This document shows, in pieces, positions 47,983 to 60,600 of a DNA stretch of 64,000 bases; the first letter of the stretch is position 1, and each line of letters starts with the position of its first letter. The DNA is from Apium graveolens (Eukaryota; Streptophyta; Magnoliopsida; Apiales; Apiaceae). Under the pieces are notes generated by a model, which did not search any database, was not told where the DNA came from, and saw only the letters and a list, made by a program, of their open reading frames with translations. The position numbers and the translations under genes were made by a program. The stretch covers positions 98,403,852 through 98,467,851 of the forward strand of contig NC_133653.1 in assembly GCF_009905375.1 (NCBI RefSeq), in the 5' to 3' direction.

Positions 47983-48747
47983 TTGCAGCTGAGTTGCCAA
48001 TTCTTTCATCTCCATTGGTGTCATCCGGTATGGAGCTTTAGAAACTGGTTCTGTTCCGGGTGCTAGATCAATCACAAATTCAATTTCTCTATCGGGAGGT
48101 AATCCTGGTAGATCGTCTGGAAAGACATTTGGAAACTTGTTGACAACTGGAATTGCTTCTAATGCTGGAACTGCTTTGCTGGTGTCTACCACATGGGCCA
48201 AATATGCATCGCAATTCCGACGCAATAACTTCTTTACTTGAGCGATCATTAAGAACTTCTTCTCTTGCCTATTCCCTCGATATATCACCTTCTTCTTACT
48301 ACCCAATGTCTCAAGTCTTACTTTCCTATTCTTACAATCAATCTGAGTGTTATTTTCTGACAACCAATCCATTCCTAAGATAACATCAAATTCTCCCAAC
48401 TTAAAAGGTATCAAGTTGGCATAGAAATAATGTCCTCCTATCTCAATATCACACCTCGGGCACACTCGGTCGACGAAAACTTGATCCTTATTAGCTAATT
48501 CTATCATTAACGCTTGTTCTAACAACTTAACTTCACAATGCAGTTTATCAACAAAATCTTGAGAAATAAATGATCTTGTAGTTTCAGAATCAAATAGAAC
48601 TTTAGCATCTACGGAGTTGACTGGAAGCATACCTGCAACCACGTCTGAACTCTGAACAGCATCTTTCATAGTCATATTGAATGTCCGGGCCTTGGGCTGA
48701 TTCTTTGCTGGTGCTCCCTCAATCCTTGGCACACCCTGAGAGGATGG
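47983..48747 (-). pseudogene. Gypsy-C protease and start of RT
   Basis: An aspartic protease domain of the retropepsin-like type. The active-site motif is changed: the frame reads VLFDSETTRSFIS where the family has D-S/T-G-A/T. The ILGMDWL end-of-domain motif is intact (near 48365). The frame then enters the RT leader (FPNVFPDDLPGLPPDREIEF, APYRMTPMEMKELATQLQ) and is cut by the solo LTR at 47983. TGA at 48748-48750 region separates it from the zinc-knuckle segment upstream. Confidence 0.88.
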
Positions 48748-49822
48748 TCATGTAATTTGTGGTATATTTGTACCTTGAGCTTGCTCTTTACAGTTGTTGG
48801 CGTAATGACCTATCTTCCCGCATCGGAAACATGTAACTTCTGGCACCTGATTGCGGCACTCATATGCATGATGTCCCTTCATATTGCACTTGTAGCACAC
48901 AGAATTAGCTTTGCAAATCCCAGAATGTTTCCTACCACAAAACTTGCAATCTGGCATTGGTGGATGACTCGGCCTCTACTGATTGGAATTCTGAAAACGG
49001 TTGCCTTGTCCTCCATTTCCTGATTGTGGTCTCTTGAATCCCACATTCTTATTACTCTGAAATCCTGGCCTTTTGTTGAAACGGCCCTGAAAATTACTTG
49101 ACTGCTGACCTCCTTCTGAGGTTTCTATCTTTCTTTTCTTCCCTTCCTTTCCTTTCGGAAACATGTCACTCCTACTTTCGATCACCATTGCTTTCTGAAC
49201 CACTGCCACATATGAAGTCAATTCAAACATGGCCACTCTATTCTGAATCCAAAACTTCAACCCCTGTTCAAACCTTCTGGCTTTCTTTTCATTCGTATCA
49301 ACCTGGTCTGGCACGAACCTTGCTAACTCAGTAAACTTAGCCTCGTACTCAGCCACAGTAAGATCACCCTGAGTCAAGTTCAAGAATTTGATCTCCATTT
49401 GGTTCTTCATATACCTCGGGAAATACTTCTCCAGGAACAACTCTGTGAATCTCTCCCAAGTTATAAACTCACCTCCTTCCAATGCCCGCGTGGATTCCCA
49501 CCAATAGTTCGCCTCACCCTTTAGAAAGTAGCTTGCAAACTTGGTCTTCTGTGCAGTTCCTGCTCCGACTAATTCAAAAGCCTTTTCCATTTCCTTGAAC
49601 CATGCATTAGCTTCCACAGGATCAGCACTTCCCTTGAACTCAGGTAAACTGCTTGAAAGTCACTGCAGGTGGTGGTGCTGCTTTCTGCTGCTGTTGCTGT
49701 TGTTGCTGCTGCGTAAGATGTAACATCTACTGCTGCATCAGTCCCTACATCTGGACAATCGCTGGATCCGTACGGCTCTCGGTACGATCCTCTCCTGAAT
49801 TATTCCTTCTCTTTGGTGCCAT
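48748..49822 (-). pseudogene. Gypsy-C gag with CCHC knuckles
   Basis: The likely start is ATG at 49820-49822 (MAPKRRNN). The first about 60 codons include a polyglutamine run (about 49680-49715) and stops. The conserved retrotransposon gag domain lies at 48976-49617 (ANAWFKEMEKAFELVGAG; GEANYWWESTRA; FTELFLEKYFPRYMKNQ; EYEAKFTELARFVPD), followed by a basic tail. After a stop near 48975 come cysteine motifs at 48748-48957: CKFCGRKHSGIC, then CYKCNMKGHHAYEC and CFRCGKIGHYANNC. Role: particle assembly and RNA binding. Broken by stops, so unlikely to give a full Gag. Confidence 0.87.
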
Positions 49823-50267
49823 TATTCTGGTAAGAAAATAAGCAACATATATAATAATCGGTCAAACATTGTGTCAAATATGTAGCAATTCCTTAACATA
49901 TCAAAATTCGCGAACATTATCTCTTCTCAAAATATCTTAAACTTGCTACCATATTAACACAAGCGACATGATTATCACATAATCCTGCTTATTATCTCGA
50001 GAATAATAACACAAAGAAAATTTACTCAGAGTTATCCAAACCTTTTAAATCCTTACCTGAAATCTTAACTAAACCAACAAAATAGCAGGGCAATGACACA
50101 TGGCCTAAGGCTAAACGCAAAACGGGAACCTAAACAACTTAACTATAACCCAACCCAATAACCTAAATTTAACCCTATAAAAGCTAAACTACACGCGCAT
50201 ATCTTATATGATCTTCCTATGACTCATCTATGACAATCCTACGCCTGTTTCAGTGACCATAACATGT
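49823..50267 (-). other. Gypsy-C leader between PBS and gag
   Basis: Non-coding, 445 bp; expected to hold the packaging signal, but no motif can be identified. Confidence 0.6.
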
Positions 50268-50280
50268 AGCTCTAATACCA
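50268..50280 (-). other. Gypsy-C primer-binding site
   Basis: The minus strand reads TGGTATTAGAGCT, one mismatch from the initiator-tRNA-Met complement, three bases from the 5' LTR. Confidence 0.85.
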
Positions 50281-50283
50281 ACC

Positions 50284-53200
50284 TGTGACGCCCTCCAAAC
50301 CCGTGGTCTAGATTTGGGGGTCACTTGCCACTAAACTATAATAAAATAATCACAGCGGAATAATATAATAAATATGACCCCTTTACCTGCACTGGATCGA
50401 TCACTGGTTATAGTATGAAACTGGCACTAGTACAAACCAAATGTTATTACAAACCATAAGTCTAATTAGTTTTACAACTTATTCCAAATTTATTACAAAC
50501 CTTTATACTATTAAAGCGTCCCAAACTATCTACCTGGAAAACATACCAAACTATTTACATGCGCTTGACCTCTAATCAAATCTGGAACTCAAGCCTGCTC
50601 CGGTTTAGCTGAAAGATTGGATTAATAAACAAGTATGAGCGAAAAGATGCTCAGCAAGTAATATAGAGTTTGTAAGTGGACAACAATAACAATATCTGAG
50701 TAAAATCAGAAGCTGATATAAATTTTAAAGTTTAAGCGGCTGTTTAATAAAATACAATTATGCACTATGTTGTTCCTGATGATCAGTCATGAAACAACAC
50801 CGGTATCCCGCAGCCATACCGTAAATATAGGTATCGATATCCCGCAACCATACCGTACCTATTGGATATCCATGAGGAAGGCATATATTCGCCTAGCAAG
50901 ATATTACACTTTCGTATAATAACTCACGCTGGACCGGTGCCTCGGCCCCTTATGCTAACCAAGAATCAATTCACAAAACAATTTTTGATTAAAGGAGTCG
51001 GATCAATGACATCCTTATCTATTCAACTCCCCATGTCACATGGTCCGGAGTTATCTCAACAATTGATGGCGAAATAACTAGAATAATTAGTTATTCACTA
51101 ATCTCAATTCAATGTTCCACTGTATAGAGTATATCTGGATATTATAGTTATTTACTATCTATCAAATCAAAAGATTGGTTCTAGAAAAATGATTGCTAGA
51201 GTACGAGAATGTCAATAAATATAGGAGTATTGATATTCAATATGCTATCAAAGTATTTATAAACAGTTCTTATATTTGAATATATAAAACAATAAACTAT
51301 TCTGAATTTAGAATAGGGGAGAATACTTGCCTAGTATGCTCAATAACTTTTCACTAAAACCCTGGCTTATAACTGCTGGCTATCAACTTCGTCTAGCACT
51401 TGACCACACTTTTTGCTACTCGATTCTATAAACAAAAGAACTATCTTAATTGATAGAACCAAACTCAATCGACGTAACTATACGTCTTGACATCTACCCG
51501 ATCATTTATAACTAGCATGGCATTTTAAAACTGTAACCGATAGCATGTATATCATGTAACACGTAATCATGGTATTCGTATATCACGTACTCATATATTT
51601 CATGTAACACATAAGTCAGATCATTAAAAGGTACGTCTCAGTGCGTTCATAATGAAACTTAGATCAATATTAGCATTTATCGATCAAATACCAACTCAAA
51701 CTGATCCAAAATTCAAATGACATTGCAATACAAAAGAAATTAGGACTCCAATGTATTTTTATTGGAAGCGTAATATTTTTCTGCGTCTGTACGCGTTCGT
51801 TTCGTATTAAACGGACGAACGGTTTAATTATTATGAATAAAATAAGAAATAAATAGATTTAAATCAATTAATAATAATATTAATTGATTTTTAAATACCA
51901 AAATATAATTTTTAAAACCTAAAAATAATTTTTAGTAATTATTTGAATTAATTATAAATAATTTATATTTATTTAACTATTAATAAATAAAATTAATTGA
52001 TTAATTGATTTTAATCAATTAATTAAATTCATAAATAATTAACTAAAATAAACTATAAATAATTAAATCAAATTGTATTTTTGAAAATAATTAAAGAAAA
52101 TAATTTTAGGAATTTAAAATAATTAAGAAAATAATTTTTAGTATTTAAGTAATTATTAAATGATTTTTGAAAACAAATTAAATGATTTTTAAAAGTAAGA
52201 AAATGAATTTTGAAAAAGAAATTAACAGAAACAGGTTTTTCAGATGGCAGACTCCTTCTCCACAAGATCAAACGGCGGAAATGGGCTGTGGGGAAGCTGC
52301 CGGAGACGGATGAATGTGGCCGGAATCTGGGGATGAACCCAGAAACCGGCGAACGTCACCGTTTTCCGATCAGCCCCCAACCAAGCCCAAAATCATCCCC
52401 AAACAGCTCGGTTTCGACACCAATCGTTTCCCCAATATTTCTGCTACTCAGAATCCACCAGAATCATGCCATAACTCCTCGGAATCTCATATTCCGATCA
52501 TAGCTTCGAAGAACACCGGCAAAAATCCGGCGAAACTCGAACTCACCAAATTCTCAATCAAAATTCGAGTTTTACATACCGAAATAAAGCTTATGATGTC
52601 TATAATCCGATACAACAATCAAAACAACCAGCAACAACACATATTATCCGGAAAATCAAATCAAAAATTCAGTGAAACTAAAAACTCGGTTATAAAATTC
52701 TCGGAATCAAACAACACATATTTATAATCAAAACGACTGTAAACCATCATCTAAAGCTATCTATAACATCAGAATCAATCAAAAATCATTCTAAATCAAA
52801 AATGAATTCAAGCCTCAAGAACACAAAATCGATTATTCAATTTACCTAACCTCATATCGTGATTCTGGTATCAAAAGATCGGGCTTGAAACAAGGATCGT
52901 TTTGGTTACAAGAGCATCAACAGAGGATTCCTACAACTCCCAAAATCACCGATTCTTTGTTCTTGAAGAAATTTTACCCCCAAAATTTTTCTTGATTTTT
53001 GGTTTTTAATGAAAAATAAAATGAAATAAAAGGATTAATGGGCTATTTATATTTTCTGAAAAATAAATACCCCAAAATCAATCTAGGGTGTTTTATTCGC
53101 ATAATTTAAATAATTAAGCCCCAAAATGATAATTACGGGGAATAATTTTAAAAACGATAAAATGCAAAATTAATGTCAAAATTTCCCAAAAATTGCGAAT

Positions 53201-53627
53201 AATTTAAAAATACAAAAATAAAGGGTATTTGAAGTACGAATAATTTTATAAAAATAAAAAAATCGATTTTTGTGGGGTTTGTCGTCCCGGTGGGGTCCCG
53301 GTTCATTGATTTTTGAAAAACGGAAACGATCCCTAAATTACCAGAAAATCCCGATAACACATAAAATACATTCAAACGCACATAAAATCAAATAAAACAG
53401 GTATCTTAATAAAGACACTAATAATTACGCATCCCGTTTGCAGATAAGTTTATATAATTGCAATTTAAACATATTTTTAATCAATCGAGAATTTTTCTGG
53501 CCCGCACAGAAACACACATAACAGTTATAACATCTCATATCATAGCAACAATTACTTTAAATTTTTAAAACACACAATATTTATTTATTTAACATATAAT
53601 ATTCACATAATTTTTCCGGATATTACA
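50284..53627 (-). repeat. Gypsy-C 5' LTR (right copy)
   Basis: A 3344-bp LTR starting TGTGACGCCCTCC and ending TTTTTCCGGATATTACA, close to the left copy. Small indels differ: a 10-bp ATATATTCGC-like insertion near 50882, and about 20 extra bases near 51815 (ACGAACGGTTTAATTATTATG). CAAAT follows the end. Confidence 0.92.
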
Positions 53628-53632
53628 CAAAT

Positions 53633-54999
53633 GGTAACCAAGCATGTAGGATGTAATACTTGGCTATAGTTTAGGGTTTGAAAATTAGCCATGCTAGAAG
53701 ATATGTACTAAGATTTTTATATCTAATATTATATACACAAATAAGCCAACTCTTATTCAAGAACCAACCAAGAACAACTCTCTCTCCCCCATTTCATTCT
53801 TCAATTCGGACTTTCAAGAACACTTATAAAATAAAAATTCATGATTCAAGTTCTAGAGCTTCAAACATCACAAAATTTAACCATATATCCTCCATATCAT
53901 AGGTAAGCTTCATACCAAATTTCAAGTCAATACATTGAATTTTCAATTAATGAAAAATGTTTGAAGATGAGGGTGTATAGTGACTTCGAAAATTTCTAAC
54001 TTGTCTTCTTGATTTTCATGGAAGTTTAAGGCTCCTAAAGTTAGACCAAGGACTCACCAAGCATCTTCCATCAAGAGGAGAACCTACCAAGCTATCAAGA
54101 AAGGTATAACCTTCATCCAAACTTTGATTAAACTTTAACCTTCAAGAAACTCATGGATCTTGAACATAAGGATGATTTTAGTGGTTGTTTTGATGATTTA
54201 AGAAGTATTAGTATATTAGATGTTAAGGATGATGTTGTGGCATCAAGAAATTTATGTTATTTAGTTAATAATTAGTTAAGATGTTGTATTGTTGGTTTTT
54301 AATTAGTGATTTAGAGTTAAAATGAAACACAGATCGTTAACGTAATGTCATTAAAATGCTCGAATCGCGACACTTAGTTTTCTGCAAAGTTACAAAATAT
54401 GTAAACTGTGTTTTCTTGAATATAAGGCTTGATAATGATATAGCTTTTTGTAAGGATCGTTCAGGTACTTGAATCACTTGATTTCGATTTACGGTTCAAA
54501 AGATAAGCCCATTTTAGTGAAAATGATTTACGCAACAAAAACTGCTACGAATTACGAACTTTGAAAATATAAATGATCTACATAAAATCATTCTAAAACA
54601 TGAAATATTAACAGAGAGTAATAAATGGAATATAAAAACTTCCATAAAATTTCAAGGGAATATATTGATTTTTCAATTTTATAGAAATGTCAGAACTGAG
54701 GTCATGCGGGGTGAGAATGCCGAACATAACCTACTGTCTTTAAACTGCCACTTCGGGATTTTCACCCCTGTTACCAGAAAACCATTTTCAAGTAACCTGT
54801 TCTAATTTTTTTCTCGATCGCGCACGCGAAAACGGTGCATTGACTGAGTTAACGGTTTGAGAGAAATTGATATTTTAGTGAAAGCGGTATGAATAGTAAA
54901 ACTCCGTAATTGATCGTAATTTTAAAATGCTTTTCACCTATTTAAATTCATAATTTCAAAATGAAACTTTTATGATAAATATTAAAAACACTCAAGAAT
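53633..54999. repeat. Gypsy-B LTR, continuation
   Basis: Resumes after gypsy-C and its TSD copy; no coding motif. It runs to the copia-D insertion at 55000. That it belongs to the LTR begun at 36947 follows from the nesting and TSDs rather than from a second copy in the window. Confidence 0.5.
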
Positions 55000-55587
55000 T
55001 GTTAGATATATTTGTTTAGTTTTCAGATATTAACTAACAGGACAAATCAGGACTTAACTGGAAATCAGTACTTATACTGAAGTCAGAACTTAAGATATCA
55101 GAACTTAAGTTATCAGAACTTAAGATATCAGAAGATATTTATCAGGAGATAATATCAGGACTTAAGAAGACTTTCAGATAAGGAAGGCGGCTGATTGAAG
55201 GAAAGAAGATTAAGGCAAACACAAGAAGAGATATGCATGGAGAAGAATTCTATGAAGAATAGAATACTTGGAAGAAAAGATAACTGGTTGATATATTTTA
55301 GGATGCAGACTTATGTTCGATATCAATTAGAAGTTTATCTTGTAACTGTGTGTCTATATAAACACAACATAGGGTTTACACTATAAGTGTTATCATAATC
55401 GAGAATATTATTCATTGTAACCCTAACAGCTCTCGTGATATTTGTTCATCACTGAGAGAGAACGGTTCCATTGTAATACTATTTTATTAATAAGATTATT
55501 CTGTGTTTCATACTTGTGTTCTTAATTCGATTTGATTGTAGTATACACTGTATTCAACCCCCCTTCTATAGTGTGTGTGACCTAACA
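55000..55587 (+). repeat. 5' LTR of copia-D
   Basis: A 588-bp LTR of the copia-0/copia-1 family, TGTTAGATATATTTG...GACCTAACA. It lacks about 27 bp just after the first 15 bases (an ATAATGTCATGG...-type segment in the others). It contains a TATATAAACAC box near 55355. The preceding AGAAT (54995-54999) would be the TSD. Confidence 0.92.
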
Positions 55588-55589
55588 AG

Positions 55590-55602
55590 TGGTATCAGAG
55601 CA
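55590..55602 (+). other. Primer-binding site of copia-D
   Basis: TGGTATCAGAGCA, 12 bases of initiator-tRNA-Met complement, two bases past the LTR. Confidence 0.93.
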
Positions 55603-55640
55603 ATATGTTAACACATATACAGTAAAGATCCAAAACAATC

Positions 55641-57092
55641 ATGTCTGAAGAAGAGAAAACTCCAACCAAGCCCACCAAAACTGAAGAAACTCCAAAGACT
55701 CAAATCCATAATCGATATGAGACTATTAGGGTTCCCATACTGAAACCTTCTGAGTATCCCATATGGAAAGTGAGGATGACTATGTTTCTGGAAGCTACAG
55801 ATCCAGAATACCTTGACAGAATTAATGAAGGTCCACATAAGCCAACCGAGCTCTCTGTTGTAGTTGCAGATCAGCCAGCACAGACTATACCAAAGGAGAA
55901 AAGTGAATATACAGCTGAAGATATCTCATCTATTGCGAAGGATGAAAAGGTAAGGCATTTGCTGCATAGTACCATTGATAATGTCATGTCAAACAGGGTA
56001 ATTAACTGCAAGACTGCAAAGGAGATATGGGATGCCTTGGAGACAAGATGCCAGGGAACTGATTCAATTAAGAAGAACATGAGGACTATACTCACTCAAG
56101 AGTATGAGCACTTTGACTCAAAACCTGATGAGTCATTAACTGGTTTATATGAAAGATTTGTCAAACTCTTGAATGATCTGTCACTGGTGGATAAGGAATA
56201 TGATCTTGAAGATACTAATCTTAAATTCCTTTTAGCTCTTCTTGAAAGTTGGGATTTGAAGGCAACTACTATAAGAGTCAACTATGCTCTTGATGAAACT
56301 ACTCTTGATGAAATTTATGGCATGCTCAAAACTCATGAACTTGAGATGGATCAAAGAAGCAAGAGGCATGGGAGAAAGTCAAGAACAGTTGCTCTTAAGG
56401 CTGAGGAGGAATCCCCCAAAGTGGCTGTCTCAAAGAAAGACAAAGGAAAGGCTCTAATCACAAAGTCTGATACTGAGTCATCAAGTTCTGATAGTGATGA
56501 GGATTCAGAAACTAAAAGTCTATCTGAGATGGATGCTGATGAAGAGATGATGAAATTGTGTGCTCTTATGGTGAAGGGCATCACAAAGATAACTTACAGG
56601 AAACTCAGAATGTGAAAGAAGTTTTCCAGGAAAAGTGGAAGTTCTGATAAGAAGGGATTCAGAAAATCTGAAGGCAAAGAAGGGAAGTTTGACGTAGGAG
56701 ATTTCTCAGATGTTAAATGCTACAACTATGGTGAGAAAGGTCACATATCTCCTGATTACAAGAAAGGAAAAGGTGATAAAGGCAAGGCACTTGTCACGAA
56801 GAAGAAAAGCTGGACAGACACTTCAGATTCTGATAATGAGGTGAACTATGCCTTGATGGCAAATATTGATAGCAGTTCTGATGTTGCTGAGTTAAAGGGC
56901 AACAGGAAAAACATCCTAGTTCTGGACAGTGGATGTTCAGGACATATGACTGGAAATAAAGCCCTGCTATCAGACTTTGTGGAGAAAGCTGGCCCAGGAG
57001 TTTCTTATGGAGATGACAACATGGGAAAAACTCTAGGATATGGTAATATCAATCTTGGGAATGTCATCATTGAAAAAGTAGCTCTAGTCTAA
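55641..57092 (+). pseudogene. Copia-D gag fused in frame to protease
   Basis: Gag starts at ATG 55641 (MSEEEKTPTKPTKTEETPKT) and is intact to TGA 56613-56615, which replaces a Gly codon of copia-1. The same frame continues to 57092. The single zinc knuckle is destroyed: two Cys codons are now Tyr (CYNYGEKGHISPDY, 56718-56759). At 56897/56898 gag passes directly into the protease (LKGNRKNILVLDSGCSGHMTG) without the about 1.08 kb that separates them in copia-1. TAA at 57090-57092 ends the frame where copia-1 reads TCA. The missing block corresponds to a GT...AG interval (see findings). Confidence 0.88.
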
Positions 57093-57696
57093 GGAATTAA
57101 ACACAATCTGCTGAGTGTTAGTCAAATCTGTGACAGAGGTTATCATGTGGATTTCTGAAGAACACTGTGAAGTTGTAAGCAAATCTACAGGCGAAGTTTT
57201 TCTAAAGGGATACAGGCATGGTAACATTTATGAAGCCAAGCTTTCAACAAGTTCTATTGGTTCTGCAATCTGTCTGTTAAGTAGAGCATCAATTGAAGAA
57301 AGCTGGGATTGGCACAAGAAACTCTCTCATTTAAATTTCAACAATATAAATGAACTAGTCAAGAAAGATCTTGTGAGAGGACTGCCAAAATCAGTATTTG
57401 CTCCTGATGGCCTTTGTGATTCATGTCAAAAGGCAAAATAAAGAAAATCTTCATTCAAGAGCAAGACTGAATCTTCAATTCTTGAGCCTTATCACCTATT
57501 ACATGTTCATCTATTTGGTCCAGTGAATGTCATATCTATTGCAAAGAAGAAATATACTATGGTCATAGTAGATGAGTTTACCGGATACACATGGGTGTAT
57601 TTCTTGCACACAAAAAGTGAAACTGCATCTATCTTGATTGATCATGTCAAACAACTGGATAAATTGGTCAAAGACTCTATGAAAATCATTAGAAGT
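57093..57696 (+). pseudogene. Copia-D protease end and integrase start, cut by gypsy-E
   Basis: Continues protease after a two-base loss near 57155 (frame 57115-57441): GYRHGNIYEAKLSTSS, the integrase zinc region with WDWHKKLSHLNF and CDSCQKAK, here intact, then TAA at 57439 in place of CAA. The integrase core begins near 57500 (VDEFTGYTWVYFLHTKSE; DHVKQLDKLVKDS) and is cut at 57696 by the gypsy-E LTR, just before the second catalytic Asp. Confidence 0.88.
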
Positions 57697-60600
57697 TGTA
57701 ACACCCCAAATCCGGGGTCGGGGATCCGGGTTGTCAAGAGTTCCATTTCCCTTAACAACACCCAATCTTAATAAATAATCAACTACTCTATATTGTGACC
57801 CCACCATTAAACACACACACCACAAGTTATAGCCTCAGAGATGAATATCCAAAACTTTGGAAAGGAAAGAATTTTGGCATAAACCTGATATCTTGCTGAT
57901 CAGGCAAAGATACCAATAAGTAACCTTTTCTACTAGTAGATGGACGAATTCCCCACTGGTCATCACCCTGGTCGCAATAGGACCTTATGCTGGACTGCCA
58001 CTCAGCCACTTACGCATTTGATGGACTCCCACTGAGCCACTTACACTATCATGGACGCCCACTGAGCCCATGTTGCTTATGCCGACTCGATAGATGGACT
58101 TACTTCCCGAACGTTGGGTAAGTAATCAATTCATTCACCAAAACTGCAACCTTGTTGCGAATATAAAATACACCATAGAGCCGGATCCCTCAGGTTTTGA
58201 GCGAGTATTTAAATCTCCTTTTTTAAAAGGAAGATCTTAAATATAAAAATGAGTTTTGGGATCCGCTCTAACTTTTAAAAATCATTTTGAAGACTCGAAA
58301 ACACTTTAAAGAGTGTTTGGAGTAATGCTGATTTAATGAAGTAAATCAGTCCCAATATATTTAGAAAATGACTGAATATTATTATTTAAATAATATTCCC
58401 ATAAAGAATAATCTTTATACAAATAATTGAAGTAGAAGTTGTAAGACTTATACTTGAAATGAGTATTAAATAACCAAAGATATACTTATACGAAAGTAAT
58501 ATCTTTATTTGAATATCAAAAGTAAGTTTGATTATCGAACATTATTCTTAAATAAAATAAAGAATATTATTAAATAATAAGCGGAGTCATAATACCTCGA
58601 ATGAATATTATAAATAATATTCATTAAATAAAATAAAGGAGTCAATACATCCTCAAATGACTATCCAATTAATAATCATTAAATAATATAAACTGAGTCA
58701 TAAGCCCTCGAATGAATATTTGAAATAATATTCAATAATAAAATAAAGGAGTCATAAGTCCTCGGATGAATATTCGAAATAATATTCAATAATAAAATAA
58801 AGGAGTCATAAGTCCTCGGATGAATATTCGAAATAATATTCAATAATAAAATAAAGGAGTCATAAGTCCTTGGATGAATATTCGAAATAATATTCAATAA
58901 TAATATAAAGGAGTCATAAGTCCTCGGATGAATATTCGAAATAATATTCAATAATAAAATAAAGTTAAAGTTATCGAATAAACCTTATTCGATTAATAGT
59001 TTTGAAAACTATAACCATATATATATAAAAATATATATATTATACTCGGGAACATCGACTCCCGGTTTAGAAATATGTTCACCTTTTGATCCCCAATACT
59101 AAGGGTAAATTCAAATAGCGCTTATCTCTAGCATAGGTATTATGAAACTGTAAGCATTTTAACCAACAGATATATAATCCAAGAATATGAAACAGGCATG
59201 CATATATACCATATCACATGCTACAATATATCGCAAGAATTTGCTAATAACAAGTATGCATTTATCGCAAGATCATGCATATACACATATACATCACAAC
59301 AACAGTATAACGGGTAGAAAACTTGCCTGAGCGACTGGGGGTTACGAATGGCTCGGGACGAGTCTGGTAACCTATAAACAACAAGTAAGTTGGAATTAAA
59401 CCAAAGTCACTTGTAATTCTATACTCTACCCAAATTAGACTCTAACGCTCGCTTTGCGCTTACTGATTCTCTTAAGTCACTCGAGTACCCTCGGCTCCAC
59501 CATTTTTAATAAATTAACCATTACGAGTTTTAAGGCGATTCTTTCGCAAGTGTCTTACCAACTGCCTATTACACCTTACATAAATGTTTCATACTTCAAT
59601 TAGTCCTTTAAGGTCTTTAACCTATGTTTCAAAGTAAGGCGAGGGGTAAGGGTTCGTTCGCAAAACGTCGTTACTTAAAACGGCCGTTTCTCCTTAACCG
59701 TTCATTGGAATCAAACGAACCACATATCAAAACGAAGCTCGTAACATGAAATCTAAACATGGCAATGGTCAAAACCTAGCAGTGAGTTCAAGGGTTCTGA
59801 TGTTAAGAACAAAAACAGTCTACGGTAAATCGGGCATTATGGCGACTATGTTTACGCGATTTCCCAAATTTAAACCATTCCAAAACAAGCACCAATCAAC
59901 CCCAAATCAATCATACAACCAACATCCATCCAAAACACACTCCAACAGCCCCAACAACTCAATATTATCAACTTTATACTACCCTCAAACATGAACTAAA
60001 AGCTATACTTAAGTTCATTAACTAATTAACAAGATTTACAACTCCAAAAACACCACAAAACCAACTAATCTCTACAAACTCAACCAAACTTTAAACAAAA
60101 AAGCCTCATGCTTCACATATAGTATATCAATCATATTCATTCCTAATTACTCAAAACCAGAGCTAGGGTTTGGAGTTTATACCTTCCTTGGAGCTTTTAA
60201 TCCATGAAAGATCCTTGAAATGCCCATGAAAGCCTTAATCTAACCTCCTACAAGCTTGTTCTTTCAAAGAAATCAAGAACACAAAAATTAATTTCAAGAA
60301 AGTACTATTCACCATCTTCTTCCATGATTTATAGAAAAAGATTAGCTTGGAATTAGAAGCTTAAACTTATAGGAAGTATGTAACTATCCATGGGGAAGCT
60401 TAGATAAATACCTTGCTAAATAGTAAGTGGTGGAGCTTGGATCTTCATTTTTTAAGAAAAGGGGCCGAGAGCTTCATGAAGAAAATGGGGGTTTTGTGTT
60501 TTTTGATGAAAATGAAATGTTTTGGCTTGGTTGGTTGCTTTTTGTTTTGTTTTTTGGTTAATTACCTTTCTAGCCTTGACTTTGTGTGGTTTTAAATCAA

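Larger units (their letters stand above)
37461..53627 (-). mobile_element. Gypsy-C: full-length Ty3/Gypsy chromovirus carrying a nested solo LTR
   Basis: Minus-strand element with LTRs TGTGACGCC...GGATATTACA, perfect TSD CAAAT (37456-37460 and 53628-53632), PBS, PPT, gag, protease, RT, RNase H, integrase and chromodomain-like tail. Without the 4.46-kb solo LTR the element is about 11.7 kb. The LTR pair differs at about 8 of the first 310 bases by eye. Several frameshifts and stops plus the insertion make it non-autonomous. Domain order and the C-terminal chromodomain-like segment place it in the chromoviruses, probably Tekay/Del. Confidence 0.93.

Noticed and set aside
58679..58951. Minus-strand frame with a perfect 20-residue repeat
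   Set aside because: It follows directly from the 60-bp tandem repeat in a non-coding LTR; 60 is divisible by three, so the frame stays open by chance.
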